From positions 62,001 to 126,000 of the forward strand of contig QNGE01000992.1 of the NCBI GenBank assembly GCA_008508345.1: a DNA stretch of 64,000 nt, read 5' to 3'. A program made the translations under genes and the position numbers. Of this stretch, positions 13,101-26,000 are shown piece after piece. The notes beneath the pieces are model-generated. The model made no database searches. It saw nothing but the letters and a program-made list of their open reading frames with translations, and was not told the DNA's origin. Each line of letters begins with the position of its first letter. The first letter of the stretch is position 1. This stretch comes from Paragonimus westermani (Eukaryota; Platyhelminthes; Trematoda; Plagiorchiida; Troglotrematidae).

Positions 13101-15240
13101 TCTAACCGCGGAAAACGTCCGCAACGATGATCCACACACTGACGGTTCTCTCAGGGTCATGTAGTCTTAATATAGGCCTTGACTAGTCCACTGTTCAGTA
13201 CATTTTCTCAGCAAGTCGAACTTCCACGCAAACCCCCAACAAACATGGTGGAATGGTAAACCAGACGCGTAAGGAGAAGCGACTAAAACCATCATAGTTG
13301 TCTAGGTTTGGCTAACCAGGTTACAAATTACTGTCGGTTGATCGTGATAACATTTACTGAAACGATGTTGATCAGTATGGTTGAACAGACTGGAAAATTA
13401 CTGGACGGTTACAATGTGCAATCACTTCAGGTTTAAAGACGACCAATGTATACCAGAAAGATAGATACTACATGTGGTGTAGATCGACCGAAAAGAATGC
13501 CGATGGGGTAAAGGCAGACGATAATGACGAGGTGTTGTGAGTAGGTCAGTTTTACTACGTAAAGTGCCCAATGTGAACAGAGTGGGAAGTAACATCAATT
13601 TTCGAAGGAACAGACACTCAAACAAACTCGTAAGCAAGAAGAAAGTAAACATGACCAAAGTAATGGGATAAACCATGACAGTAACAGAACCAGGGGAACG
13701 ATCAGGTGAATTGTGTGCTTTGGGTTACAGCGAACAAACTAGTGACTGTATTGTGTTACAGCCTACACGAGCTGATCGGTGTCATTAGCAGTCGAAAATG
13801 TCCGAAGACACTGGGTGTGTGTACGATGCAAAAATATCATTTTCTTGTTTGCCAGTTTTTTCTTTCTGGCTCACGAGGCCATAGTAAGTTGGAGGTTGGC
13901 AAAACTTAACAGGCTCATCCCAGACTACATATCCCAAGCTGAAGACAACCGTTATCATACGACCATCCGATAGCTGAACGAATTATGAGCATAATATCGG
14001 ACGTGGATGACCTACAAAGTAGTATATGTATTAATTGTTCTCCAGTTGCGAGTGCCTAGAGAATACTCACTTAGCTGACGGAATGACCATGACAAACGGT
14101 TGGGGTACCCGCTAATTGGGCTCATTGTGGTTGTACCAAACAGCTAAAAATCGTTTTCTGCACTAAGTGACCAAAGAGAAGTAACTCAACAATCGATATC
14201 AGATATGTCCTAAAAAGTGCTCTTTTACGCAGTATTATTGAATATAAACAGAATAACGTGATATGATTCCAAACGCTTGGGTTTCGTTAATTTTATATAC
14301 TGGTTTTGCTTCAACACTGTTTGTGAACGTACCTTGAGTACGATAATAACCCTTCTCCGAAAGTTCAGAGATATATGTTAGACGGAGAGCGGAGGTGTGC
14401 TTTGCCATTATTCAGTTTTAATTTAATTATGTTCTTCGTGATTATCTCCTTCTTCATTTCTAACGGTAGGTTGCACAGTTATCTGCTGATGGATTTAGTC
14501 ACAGCTTGACACGCACCATAGAACACACGACCTTCCCCATGTATGATCTGTAATCAGACTGGAGGAGTGAAGTATTGTTGTGAGTAATTAGAGCCTTACC
14601 AATGCACGAAATGCATTACATAATTTCGTGGGGGATAGCCCGTGGGTGCGGAGTTGTATTTAAGCGTCCTGACAGATTGTTAGCAGAAATCTTCAAAGAC
14701 AGATAAGCCTAATTATCACTTAGGCCCACCAGGTTTCCAAAGTGGTAGACAATTAGTGTGCGGACATGAACACACACACACACGCGCGTGTGTGTGTGTG
14801 TGTGGCAGAGCAATCGCTTAATAGCGAGCGGATCCATAGGATTCCATAAAACGTTAAATTATTCGACTACTATAGTCGGTCCTTATCGCGTGCCATCACT
14901 TAATTAATGTTGAGGTTGAAGTGATGACGGACGAATCGGCTACACAGTCCCATATCATGCGTTCACTATGGGTTACCTGTATACAGTCCCCGTTTGCTTG
15001 ATTGATGTTACGCAGGACGCATAGAAAACGTAACACAATCTGGTACAGTATTGCCGAAAGTGTTCACAGTCCGTTAGTTTATGAAATAACACAACTTTTG
15101 CCCATCAATGAATAACACTGTTGCATGCACGTTATATTTAGATGACACAAATCAATCAAATAAACTAACTAGAATTATGTTCAGTTGTTAGCACCCAATC
15201 TCTACATGTGTGATATGAGCACATCATTTGCTAGCTTGAC
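10160..15240. other. Intergenic stretch, no gene recognised
   Basis: Short overlapping frames only (84 codons or fewer), with no recognisable domain, exon chain or RNA gene. The only structured feature is the mirror-like CA/GT repeat near 14770. I see nothing else that can be supported. Confidence 0.5.
14770..14804. repeat. Self-complementary (AC)n-(GC)n-(GT)n microsatellite
   Basis: An AC run turns through GCGCG into a GT run, so the two halves are reverse complements and could form a hairpin or left-handed DNA. It lies in non-coding sequence. Confidence 0.95.
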
Positions 15241-16400
15241 TGTGTTGGCATTCTACGCGACATTAACGCGGTACCTTGGTGAACAGGTGGCCTAACTCAA
15301 TGCCATCGGGTGCATCCTCAGGTTGCGGACTGGCGGGGAGGCCTTGTACGTGAGGATCAACGGCAAAATAAGCCAGTATCCTTTAGCGAATAAGAACTCT
15401 CTGACAATGAACGGTAAAACTACCAGGGCCCGGTGGAATCACAGTTGACAGCCGGATCTCCTGTAAAATGCCATATTCGGTGATACTACCACGGCACTAC
15501 CAAATGATGTATGTTCCAAAAATGGTTTCAGATGCCCCATCAGAAGTATGTGTGCTCCCGAACAGTCTACGGTCCGTCCGTCTAGTTGTCCTTGCGGCGT
15601 ACTGACATTCCTGATCTTCGCCAACCATAGAAAACCCCCAGGAAGGCGTACGAATCAATTCGATGATCACCTGCTTCAGCGGATACGCAAGATTTGCTGG
15701 GTACCTTGAGTGGTTGGAACCCGTTCGAAGGGCGTATGAACTAATTTGGTTAATGGTCTCCGGCCCGAATAGGCACACGCCTCAACAGACTTGCCGACCT
15801 TGGGCTCCCTGATTGCACAGATCCACCACATCAGATCTGCATTCGTTGGTAAATTGTCGAACTATTGCGGTGCTTCTGTCGCAATCTCGTTCACGGTGCA
15901 CTGGAAGTCCTCGATGGTGGACTCCATCCGAACGACGTATGAAATAACGAAGCATTGGTCATCTGCCCAAATGGGCTGCAAACTTCGTTTCCCCCAGCTG
16001 GTTGCGGGTTGAGTTTCCTTTGAACTGAAAGCTCCGGGTGAGTGCCTTCATTTGGCTCTTATTCGGCCTGGGCAACCGAGAAGTATTCTGCCGTCGCATT
16101 TATGAACTTATACGATTAACAAATTCTGTCATGTCTTCCTGTCATAACTTTTTGTCCAAAGTGTCGGCGTTCAGCTTTCTTCTTGTGTCATATTTTGTCC
16201 CACTAAGCCGATTTGTCACCTCTCCTCCTCTTTTGACGAACAACTCGTGCACATATAAGAAACTCACCTCATTCGTCGCTTGAGGTGGAAGTCAGCCAAA
16301 CTAGTAGTGCGTGAACCACCAAGATTCCTTTGCTTAACGGACACAAACCCTTACTCGCCTCCTCCCGACATCATTTAAGTTTATCACCCTCAGTGTTCGA
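15240..16400. other. Unassigned GC-richer stretch, possible decayed element
   Basis: This stretch looks more GC-rich than its flanks. It has overlapping minus-strand frames at 15439-15624 (61 codons) and 15497-15778 (93 codons) and plus-strand frames at 15791-16012 and 16038-16283. None contains a domain I recognise. It sits immediately upstream of the plus-strand LINE at 16406 and could be its 5' region or another dead element. It does not visibly match the 5' region of the related fragment at 20750-21490. No function is assigned. Confidence 0.3.
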
Positions 16401-16405
16401 AAATT

Positions 16406-18745
16406 ATGCATACGTTTTACAAGACCTCTTTTGAATGTATTTCGGAGACCCTCGCCTTCGATATATGTTGTCCGGTCGTAACGCGGCTTCAAAATTTCAG
16501 CTCAGTGCTACATCTCCAACCTCTGTCAACAGCTTCATCATGTGTACTAGTCTGGAGATATTGCAGCTCAAGCAAATCGCCAGGCTGGTGTTGGAATTGC
16601 CACAAACCCATGTGCAAAGGAGACGCTGGTTGCCTGGATATCTGTCAACAGCCACCTTTGCGCTGTCAGACTGCAAGGCACGGTTAGAGCATCGAGAGAC
16701 ATCTATCGCAAACGGTGTCCGTTCGTTGTTGCGGCATATGCCCCAGTAGACTGCAGCCCAGACGTACACAAAGATTATTTTTATCGCCAGCTAACCAAAC
16801 TTTTACATACCACGCGGTGCACGAACACTGTAGTACTGGTTGGAGACTTGAACGCTCAAGTAGGCAGACTAAGTGTTGATGACCGTGGCTTAGGTTACCT
16901 GCATCTTCACGTTACTGGTCGAACAGACAACGGTGAAGGTTGGTTGCAGCTGTGTGCCGGTAGCCGTCTGTTTCAGACAAGTACTAGTTTTCGACGCTTT
17001 TGACGTCAGTGTACCATCTGGTGACCTCCATTATCAGGTCAATCATGAAAACAGACTAAACACCCAGGCATCAGCTAACGGGTACGTGGCTATTCCCACG
17101 ATTGTGAGTCAATCTGGAGCACCTGCGTAGATTCCGATCATGTATTTTTATGAACCAAGTTCGCTCTGCGTTTTCGTGGGTGACCCATTGGCAGTCGATG
17201 GTAAATTAAGGTATCCAAACCAGCAGGGGTACAAACGCTAGACACTAATCATAGCGCTTGTCCTTAGTCCAGGGCTCAATCCACCAGACGACTTTGAGGC
17301 TCATTTGACACGTATACGGCCCTCAATGCATAAGTGCGGTACTGCCTCGTGTGATACCATTGCTCGTTCAGCTGCCAACCACTGCGTCTCTATGCGATCC
17401 TTGGAACTTCACGACGCCCAGCAGAATACTCCATCGAGCATCGCGCAACACACGATCCGCAAGGCTACTTGCTTAAAACGTCGGAAAAAACTATATGAGG
17501 GTCACCAAGCCTCCCGGACACAACGCGTTATCGAGATCAAAATATCTGCTGCTATCTGAATCCCTCAGACGCCTTTCCATCTAATCCAAAAAACTGGTAA
17601 CAGGAGGTCAGTGTGAGCGAGGTAATCTCCGAAGCCAATGATGAGCCTATGCATAAGATGCAACGGCGCTTAAGATGCTGGGACGAGAAATTCCAACGGC
17701 TGTTCAATTGGTCACTCGAGCCAATAACTACACCCTCGGGTCCTGCTTATACTCTTGGTCTGTCGAGGATTCTCCGCTCTCGAAACCAGAAGTTCCCTAG
17801 GTCAAGTTTCTGAAACGTCACAATGCGTCCGGTTCAGACGAGGTTTCTCCCGTTCTTTCTGTGGATGGAGGCCTAGCTTTAGTTAAACGGCCGACAGTTC
17901 TCTTCTAGAAACTCTGAACAGTGAAATTTTCCCAAATGACTGGGGTTTGGCTGACATTGTTCTTGTTTTCAAAAGAGAGTTTGCATTTCGTACACAAATC
18001 GCCGATGGATTAATATGATTCCTGTTGTGTCACAGTTGCTCGCGTTTATTATCCCTCGTCGATTAAACGAAACGCGTGAAGAATATATCCCTGTGTTTGG
18101 AGACGGCCACGGTTGCACTGATCATGTCTTCACACTTCGTCAGATGCTTGAACTCCGCTGTTCATATAGATTATCAGCAGTTGTTTTCATCGTGGATATC
18201 AGAGGGGTCTTCGATTCGCTTAACAGAGCTACACTCCGGGAAGGGTTTGCCTAAAAAGTACGTGAACACCCTGAAAGAAATTTACTGTTTGTCGTCAAGC
18301 TGGGTTAGGGCTGATGAAAGCGTACTTCCAACCATTAACATTTCAAGTTGAGTGCGAAAAGGTTGCCCACTCTGTTCTTCCCTATTCAAATTTGCAGTAG
18401 ACGAGGTTCTAGAGTACATCCTGACAAACTCCGAATATGATGGTGTGGTTTTGCCCTCAGGCATTCGGCTTCGAGGCACATAGTATACAGACGACCTTTG
18501 TCTGATCCCTGAGGGTTCACTAGTGCACCAGAACCTCTTGAGAGCTTCAGTCTGTCTGTTTCGTATAGTCTTTGTATCTACAAAGTGTAAGGTGTTGTTG
18601 CAATACTGATAAGACTGTGCGCCTTCTCTAACCCTTGATGGTGAGCCGTTACTTGTGGTTGAGAAGTTTGTGTTTAGGGAGTTTTATCAGTACTGTCGCC
18701 GTGTCTGATGCGACCACAAATCGCACAGCAAAGGCTCGGATGGCG
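16406..18745 (+). mobile_element. Decayed RTE-like LINE (endonuclease + reverse transcriptase)
   Basis: Translation in shifting frames gives an APE-type endonuclease followed by a non-LTR reverse transcriptase. Near 16460 there is TLAFDICC, close to the endonuclease start of trematode LINEs. At 16725-16870 come VVAAYAPVDCSP and VVLVGDLNAQVG, the conserved endonuclease core. At 18076-18250 there are GCTDHVFTLRQMLE and VVFIVDIRGVFDSLNRA (RT fingers and palm). Near 18355 is VRKGCPL, and at 18484-18495 is YTDD, where an active enzyme would normally have F/YADD. Stops and frameshifts run throughout (for example at 18240 and 18481), so it is dead. It fades out just before an AT-rich microsatellite, so the RT C-terminus and 3' tail are missing. 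The exact clade (RTE-like or another EN-RT group) needs phylogeny. Confidence 0.85.
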
Positions 18746-18755
18746 TTTGTAAATT

Positions 18756-18789
18756 CATACATATATATATATATGCATATACATATATA
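18756..18789. repeat. AT-rich microsatellite
   Basis: An imperfect (AT)n tract with a GCAT interruption, directly after the last recognisable LINE sequence. Confidence 0.9.
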
Positions 18790-20520
18790 GACAGACAAAG
18801 AAAGATTAGGTTCGGGTTGATGACCCTTGCTCTTGAGCAGCTACTGGAAACGGATTAACATGCAACAAAATAGAACGGCACCGTAGTCATGGATCAGTTG
18901 ACAGCATACTAATTTGCACTCAGTCTACGTTTTCTCCGGCTGTGTTCCCTCAGACGCATTTGCAAGTTTGCGTAAAATTCTGTTTGGGTGCATGCGCTTA
19001 CTGCCGATGGTTTCATTAACTGGTTCAGCTAGGTTGAATTCAGATCATTTCGATTGTTCAGTATCAAGCATCAAGCGATCCGGCCATCCGAAAGATGCGG
19101 TTCCGGAAGTCAGTGGTAGACAACGTTGTTTTGAACAAGACGGAGTTTATTAAAAAACCATTTAGTAAAAATTCGTATTTTCCACCTAGAACGCAGCAAG
19201 ATTTGATAAGCAGACTAAGAGCAACGTGTAGCAGAATCGCACACCACAGCGTGCCAATACCAGTTAGTACGCATTAGGCTAAATCACTGATAATCCATAA
19301 AAGTGTAATGCCAAAAGACTAGAAGAGATGAGATGGATAGACGTAGAAGAAGTTGGGTGTTAGGACCATTTCCATCTGCCAATGTTCTTATCGTTTTCAA
19401 CTACTAATACCACAGCTGGTTGCCACCGTGTCACGATTCACAGAACTCTCTGTTAGTTCCTATCTTTTTCCCGTATCAGCAAGTGGTGCTCGCACAGGGA
19501 GGCAGGAAAACGCTGAAACCAATTGTGCTTGAATAACTCGCTGTTTGCAGCTCGCAGATTCTGTTTTTTTGTTTCGGTCACACCCACGGAGGTGACAAAC
19601 CTGATCTCGAACCTGTAGTTTTGACCGATCAGCCAAATATGTAAACTATTCTAGTGCATGTATGTGCTGCAGCCATTACTCAGGTGCACACTTCAGTTCA
19701 TCACATAGAGGCTTTGAATTATTAAGACATCCACGAAATCTAATTACTGCCTTATCGGATGTGTTGTTATTTGCAAATGTCTGATGAACGTAAAAATACC
19801 ATACTCGTAATGTACGTGTACTGTGAACAGAAAGTTTTCGTTTGTGCTAATCGAATCCATGAAGAAGTTGGCAACGCGGATTGCATGCAAGACTGTCTAC
19901 TGGTTGGCAGCAAAGAGTATGCGATAACGGATTGCGTGTACTGGCACACAGTGTGTGTCGTAACTCGTGCGAAACCCTCAAGTTTCGCTTACACTCATTG
20001 GCAAAATAGTTTTTTATACGACAGACAATCATAATCGGCTCCAGTTAGTCATTTATGAAAATTATGTTATAAATGGCTCTGTGATGTGTGAACTGAATAG
20101 ATAAATCATGTTGCTTGTGTGTTGTTCACAGTCCTTGACTAACAACTGAAAATGTTTCCAAATAGTCTTCAGTTCCCGCTTCCTTCTTCGTGCGTTCGTG
20201 TTAGATTTTCGTGACAGAAATTTGTAGTTTGCGGTCACAGTGGACTAATAATCTTCTCCATCGATGTCACCTGTTTGATAAACAGAATGGTATTCCTAGT
20301 GTGTCCGCCTGACATTTTTGATCATTCTTCCTGCAAATCTTAGCCATAATACCAACATTAATATTATAGTTTATCTGGAAACTGTTAATCACGTCTCGAT
20401 AGACAAACTAACTTGACAAAAATGTAACCTGAGTGACTGACGTTTGCGATAATTTAACTCACTCTAATCACTTCATGACTGTACTTCATAAAAACGGATA
20501 AAAACCTGACCTTAGAAGAA
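18790..20520. other. Stretch without recognised gene
   Basis: Open frames of up to 91 codons (19759-20034, plus) overlap minus-strand frames of similar length. No domain, splice chain or RNA gene could be supported. Confidence 0.4.
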
Positions 20521-20529
20521 CGGTGCCGA

Positions 20530-21490
20530 TCATCGGAACTTGAGCTCCCAGTGCTTGGATCGACAGTTATCTAGAAGTGAGCTCAAATGGATAACTGTGC
20601 TAGAATTGTAGACTCGCGTCTCCGACACAGCACTCATCAAGCTCCAGACTTGAGAGAGTACTTGCCAGAGCAGCTTGCTGACCGATTTGTCGGAGAGTGC
20701 GGGCATTGAAGGCGCCAATGTTTACCAGTTGTCTTGGCCTCAGAAAACAATTATCGCCCGAAGACACATGGAAGGCTGAAGAAATAGGGGGTAAAACGGT
20801 AGGAGAAAGTCGTGGTCGGTTAGTGATGTCACTGTCGAGAGAACGATAACTTCTGATACTTCCCGGTCGTTTATGCCGCGGAAGGGGGTTGACTTGAGAG
20901 ATCCCAGCCCGAGCCTATGACTGAAAAGTCTGACCTGCGAGACAACAGGATATAGGGTTTTCTTGGGGGACCCTACCCGGAGCCAATGACTCAAGAGTCT
21001 GACTCACTTGGCAGTGAGGGGCTTGCCCAGTCCGAGGGCACAGTGAATAAGACAATAATGTCTGATTCTAAGCACTGCTGCGCGCAACGGATGTACTCGA
21101 AGCTACATCGGGCTTTTGAGAGATATTTGATGTTTTTCGACCGTGTTGGACAATACACCGGCGGTCACGGTCAACCGTTGGGCGATCGAAGTGCTCTTTG
21201 TTTGAGGGTACCTTTTCTAACCCCTTCTTCCTGATACGGAAGACAGCAGTGTCGCAACTATAAAAATAGTTCTGCTGTACACCCATAGGATCGTACCTCA
21301 CTGCCTAAGCACTCCTACGCGGTGAGTAGTGTGACATACAATCCTATGAGTGTAACTGCTTTTCGTCTGACTGCTCCCCTTTAGCCTGTCTGACGAGGTT
21401 GCACCTGGAAGGACCGGAGTCCTAGTCAGCATAGCCCGCCGGATCAAAACAGTACACAAGCCCGACCATCTTGTCAAGGTAGCAGTATAG
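20530..21490 (-). mobile_element. RTE-like LINE 5' fragment (5' UTR + start of endonuclease)
   Basis: Reading the minus strand from about 20720 down to 20530, with frame changes, gives NIGAFNARTLRQIGQQAAL then SETRVYNSSTVIHLSS. This is the start of a LINE endonuclease and resembles the first part of the element at 16406. The upstream part (20750-21490) is GC-rich, non-coding and contains a tandem duplication (20901-21003), as expected of a LINE 5' UTR. Everything 3' of the first 60 or so endonuclease codons is absent. A fragment keeping its 5' end is unusual for a LINE, since these normally lose their 5' ends. Confidence 0.7.
20901..21003. repeat. Two-unit tandem repeat in LINE 5' UTR
   Basis: Segments 20901-20936 and 20969-21003 are diverged copies of one unit of about 35 bases. 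Both contain a CC(T/A)ATGACT core and end in GTCTGAC. They lie inside the 5' non-coding part of the minus-strand LINE fragment, where promoter monomers can occur. Confidence 0.6.
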
Positions 21491-23050
21491 GTCGGGGAAC
21501 AGATCTCAATTGTGAAGCAGTTCTACTTATAAAGTAATCTGTCTGTTCCACTACTCAGTTTCACCGAGTGACCTCATAAACGTTCATCCCTACTAAGTAT
21601 TCTGCCAACGAATGACCCGAGATGTGAAGTATTTTGTAGTGGACTAGGTCTCCCGTGAGATGTCTGTAATTCATTCAGCATTGGTATTAATCTGGCCATC
21701 TTTCTCGATACGTCGTTTTCTGAGCCCTATAGTTCTTTTAGTAACCCGTCTGTGAACACTTGATAAGCGCCAATTGTTTTTCAACACGGGGACAACAGGG
21801 CTTTATGTTCGTTTTCAGATGTAGGTAGATTATAGAGGCGAACCTACCGAGCAACCAATCGGAGTGGAAAGTTCCACAAATTCTTCCCAGAAGTGATTTA
21901 TGTCAACTTATCACAGTCCGTGTATCGTAACCAACGAAATCGGCCAGATAATCTCTGTAGAGTACATTTTAAATAATGCCACTTGCGTGTTCCAGATTTA
22001 TCCGGGGAAATGAGCGATTTAGATTTTTTTCTCAGAAGGTTCTGAGTTATTTATGCTTTGTTAGCCATAGCAGCATAATATGTAGAAAAACCCAAACTGT
22101 TGGATGCTACTGTTCCTAGTTCACTTTTGTATGCTGACACTAGAAAGTTTGTGTTGTCAAGGCAAATGCGATTAAAATTTTGATGGGGAAAGTGTATGAC
22201 TTTACACTTGTTGATGTTGAACGGCGAAATATTCTCTCCGGACCATTATATTAGACAGTTCACCGCTTCTTTCGGACACTCTAGAACTCGCCAGTGCTTC
22301 CTGTCATCAGTGTAGAGCAAAATCGGAGATTTGACTGTACTAGGTAGCTAATGAACGAAAAGAATGAGCAGTAGGGGTCCTAGAATTGATCTTTGAGGAA
22401 CGCTGCTGTTGGCTAGGTACCACCCTGACAGCTATCCATTCACATTGACATTGATTCTATGTTCAGTCAGATACAATCCTTTAACCTGGTGAGTAAGTGT
22501 TGGCCATGACTACTGAGTTTCCGCGGCGAGATTGAATGAGGTCAAAGACTTTGGAAAAGTTAGGCTAAACCACATTTATGACCAGTCCTGCATCTGCAGT
22601 CTTCGTACAAGTATCCTGAGCAGTCGGAGAATTTGTGAGGAATGAGTGTCTCCCACAAAAGCCACGTTGATAACGAGTTGTAGGTCTTTAACCTTAGCCC
22701 GGGAAGAGTAACCTGATAAGCTCTTCGTTAATTTGGAGACCACTGAAATCACCGCTATTGGTCGATAGTTTGTTGGTCTTGTCTGCATCCACCTTTGAAG
22801 ATAAGTGTGATTGTGAACTATTTCCAAGTTTTCGGTAAACGGCCGATTGTTAAGACGTTGTTGAAAGATGCAATAAGCGTTTCTGTCTACTAGGTGGTGC
22901 GGTTTTTTACGAAGTGAGGTCGTGTCAATTCTGGACCGAGTGATTTGTGGGTTAGTAGGTTCTATAACGTGACTGTGATTTGTAACACTGAAATTTGAGG
23001 TAATTCGGTCAAGTTGCTATCAGAGTATTGACCACCTTTACAGTTGTATT
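21490..23050 (-). mobile_element. Decayed CR1-like LINE reverse transcriptase
   Basis: The minus strand encodes a non-LTR reverse transcriptase in order. Near 22950 is LLTHKSLGPEL (KSPGPD-like). At 22740-22790 is TNYRPIAVISVVSKL. Near 22390 is a PQ-S-LGPLL block, and at 22303-22314 the catalytic box reads YTDD. Near 22200 is KCKVIHFPHQNF, followed by a CR1-style C-terminus down to about 21510. Numerous stops and frameshifts show it is dead. The sequence order and wording resemble the CR1-like elements known from schistosomes. It abuts the 5' UTR of the LINE fragment ending at 21490, so the two lie head-to-tail. Confidence 0.8.
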
Positions 23051-23059
23051 GGTGAAGCA

Positions 23060-26000
23060 ACCAGAGATTTGCAGTTACGAAATGCTAACCTTATCTCTTG
23101 TATGTGTTGCCAGTTCGAGGTAAAAAAAATCTTTGAATTCATCTTAGCTTTTCACCGAGATCGTGTTGATAGCAAAATCGATCCTCTCTGACACCAGTAT
23201 GATTTAAGCTCTAACTCTGTAATGGGCTGTTTCGTTGGAAATAACAAGGTAAAGAACTCTCGGTTAAAGGTGAATAATACTAACCGACCGTGTTGTAATG
23301 TACCTATGCATAAATCTCTGCAGTATATGCACTCTTAGACACAGGCTGCGAGATGAGGAGTTAACACCGGTGAGTTGCTTTGGTTTTGACGTGACTCACT
23401 CGCAATTGTCAGTGCACTTCTGCTCGCTTGGTGGTTGAATATCCAAGTTGTCAACGCTATCTCTGGCTACTTCCCGCTGTCGACTGAGTACGTGACTCAC
23501 GCAAAGTACTACCCATTCGGCCAGTCACAGATCCACCCGACTCAAAACAACACAATCGACCACATGTTGACTATTGGGGGGGACCGAAATCGACTAGTGT
23601 TTGAGGCCCTTTTATGGATCACGACTTTTCGGGTGTGGGGAACCAAAGTTGGGTGATTCAACGTTCACATGAACACACACAAAGGAAGGTGATTGTGACT
23701 CCGTTTACGCATCGGCTGCTATCTGGTAGACTGGGTACTTTGAAATGCGACGGCTTGCAGCAGAAACGTTTGCAATTTATTGTAGATTGATTTGGCGTGG
23801 TGTATCAAATTAGTAATGCTCCGATCGATCGATACGGTCCAGCATGGTAGTTCTGTTGTCATTTAACGCAAGCGGATCTTTCCAGGATGAATTATTACTG
23901 TGTTGTTGTACAGTTGTGTGCATTACTCGGATTACGGTGGCTGGTCAGGTAGATAGGTGACTTGTAGAGCATGTTGATATGTAAATCAATTAGTTTAAGC
24001 TTGGGTAGTGCTCAGTATAGGTCATCCAGGTGATCAACAGTAAGAGTCAAGTTCACGTACTTAACCGATTAGCGAATAACGAACCAGGATTGTGCCACTT
24101 TCCATGACATTCAAGTCGATTAGCCCATTCTAACTGGCACTAGCCATTTGATCTGTCCAACAGTAAGCGTCCTGTGCGGTCTCTGCATGGTGAGTGACGG
24201 AAACCACCCCGCCCACGGTTTTATCCGAAAGCTGCTATCAAATCAGTTCAACTGATGTGGGTAAATGATGATATTTACCATTTTTGATTACATTAGTTAC
24301 ACAAAACAATTGAACACAGTGTATAGAAAAAATTAACTTGCCTTCACTTTTTTATCCAAGAATTAGATATCGTTTATCGATCTGGGCAAGATCAGAAAGG
24401 AATAAGGGACCCATCTGTCGGGTTTCCACAACGTATTACAAAAAGTCCTACTCAAATGAGTTGACGAACTACGTCACAATTTTCTGTCGGCTGATGAAAA
24501 AAGCACACTATGTTGTCCACAAAAGAATTGCTAGTAACTTATTAAACCGATCATCAAAAGGCTGTGGTAAGTACTTGTGAATATAGAAACATGTACCAAT
24601 TATTGAGTTTAAGGATTAAAATTGAGTTTCTTCAAATATGATGGAATAAAACTTGTTGAATTTTACTGAGGTACTGCGTAAGTTATGCTATTTTGCATAG
24701 TTATGAGTTTATGGAGAAATTTCTTCAGAAATTGGACAAAAACAACGGTTGCCAAGACAGGGCTGTATGAGCTGCTGGTTCTCCACACGTTCCAAATTCT
24801 CTTGAGCTTAATGATTCCTCATAAATCAGACTAACCCATTGTTTTCGATGTCGTTTGGGACTTGCACAACTAGTGTTAACTCATCCCAAGAAGTCTCTCA
24901 CTTCACACACCCAAGAAAGCACTTTACTGAAGTATTCAGTTATTCACTTACTGGTAGAGTGAATGAGTGCAAATTGGGATGTGACAGCTGCTGACATTAA
25001 ACTCATGTTGGCTTCAGCTATTCACTTCGATTACTTACGTTCAGCCCATGTCCGATCTAGCCGTTCCCTTCCTGGCCACCTGTATGAAGCGAATACTTCG
25101 TGTCTGCCTCTGTTTCTTATGTCTGAGTGCTACTGAACTCAACACAACACCCATCACCAGCGTTGTATGCCCGCTACGATTATTCATTCATATCCGGCGT
25201 ACTTGTTTCCAACACGAAATACTGGTGTGTCATTTGTCGGCCACTGACTCAAAGAAGTCCGTATATCAGTGTGGATGTTAGGAGCAACCGAAGGAAATAT
25301 GCCGAAACTCAATCCGTCTCAACATCCTAGAATGTATCGCAATTTTACAAAGCATAGTGACATAGGCAGTACTGATCAAATTAATTCGCAAATTACCTGT
25401 TAACTACAAATTTCACCGTCTGCCACTACCGTAGTGGGTTAGCTGGCTGAGTTTCATTGAGTAGGCACATTTGAGGTTTGACAAGTCACAAAACCGGTCA
25501 TGTGCAGTCACTGATTCTTAGCCACTAAAAACGTACTACTCAAATCATCTAAATTTTGCTTTATAAGGGTTTAATGCATGTCAGAAAACCATTAACAGAA
25601 AGTGAAATTTGAATTTTTGAAAAGCTATTGAAGAATTGTGTAAAAACAGCCCGAAAACCAACACAAACCCATCCATGGCTGTCTTCCGGAGAGAGTTAGT
25701 AGGGGAGGCCCTTTCAATTCCTGTCGATAATCCGTGCACAGTCCTTAGGCTAGTTCTTGTTAAGAAAATCGTGAAAGTTGGACACAGCCTTCAACACTGT
25801 GATTATCCGGCAGCGTTTAATTTAACCTCAGATAAGCATATCCTGGTACAAATCTACATCAACTAAACAACTATGCTCTATAACCCTTCAGTCATGTTTA
25901 GGACAGAACATATGGCTTTAAGGCTTAAAATTGTGAAAATATCTGTGAGACATGGGTTGATTTCGAAATTGTGTCGCTGACCGTATTTGTATGCTTTTGG

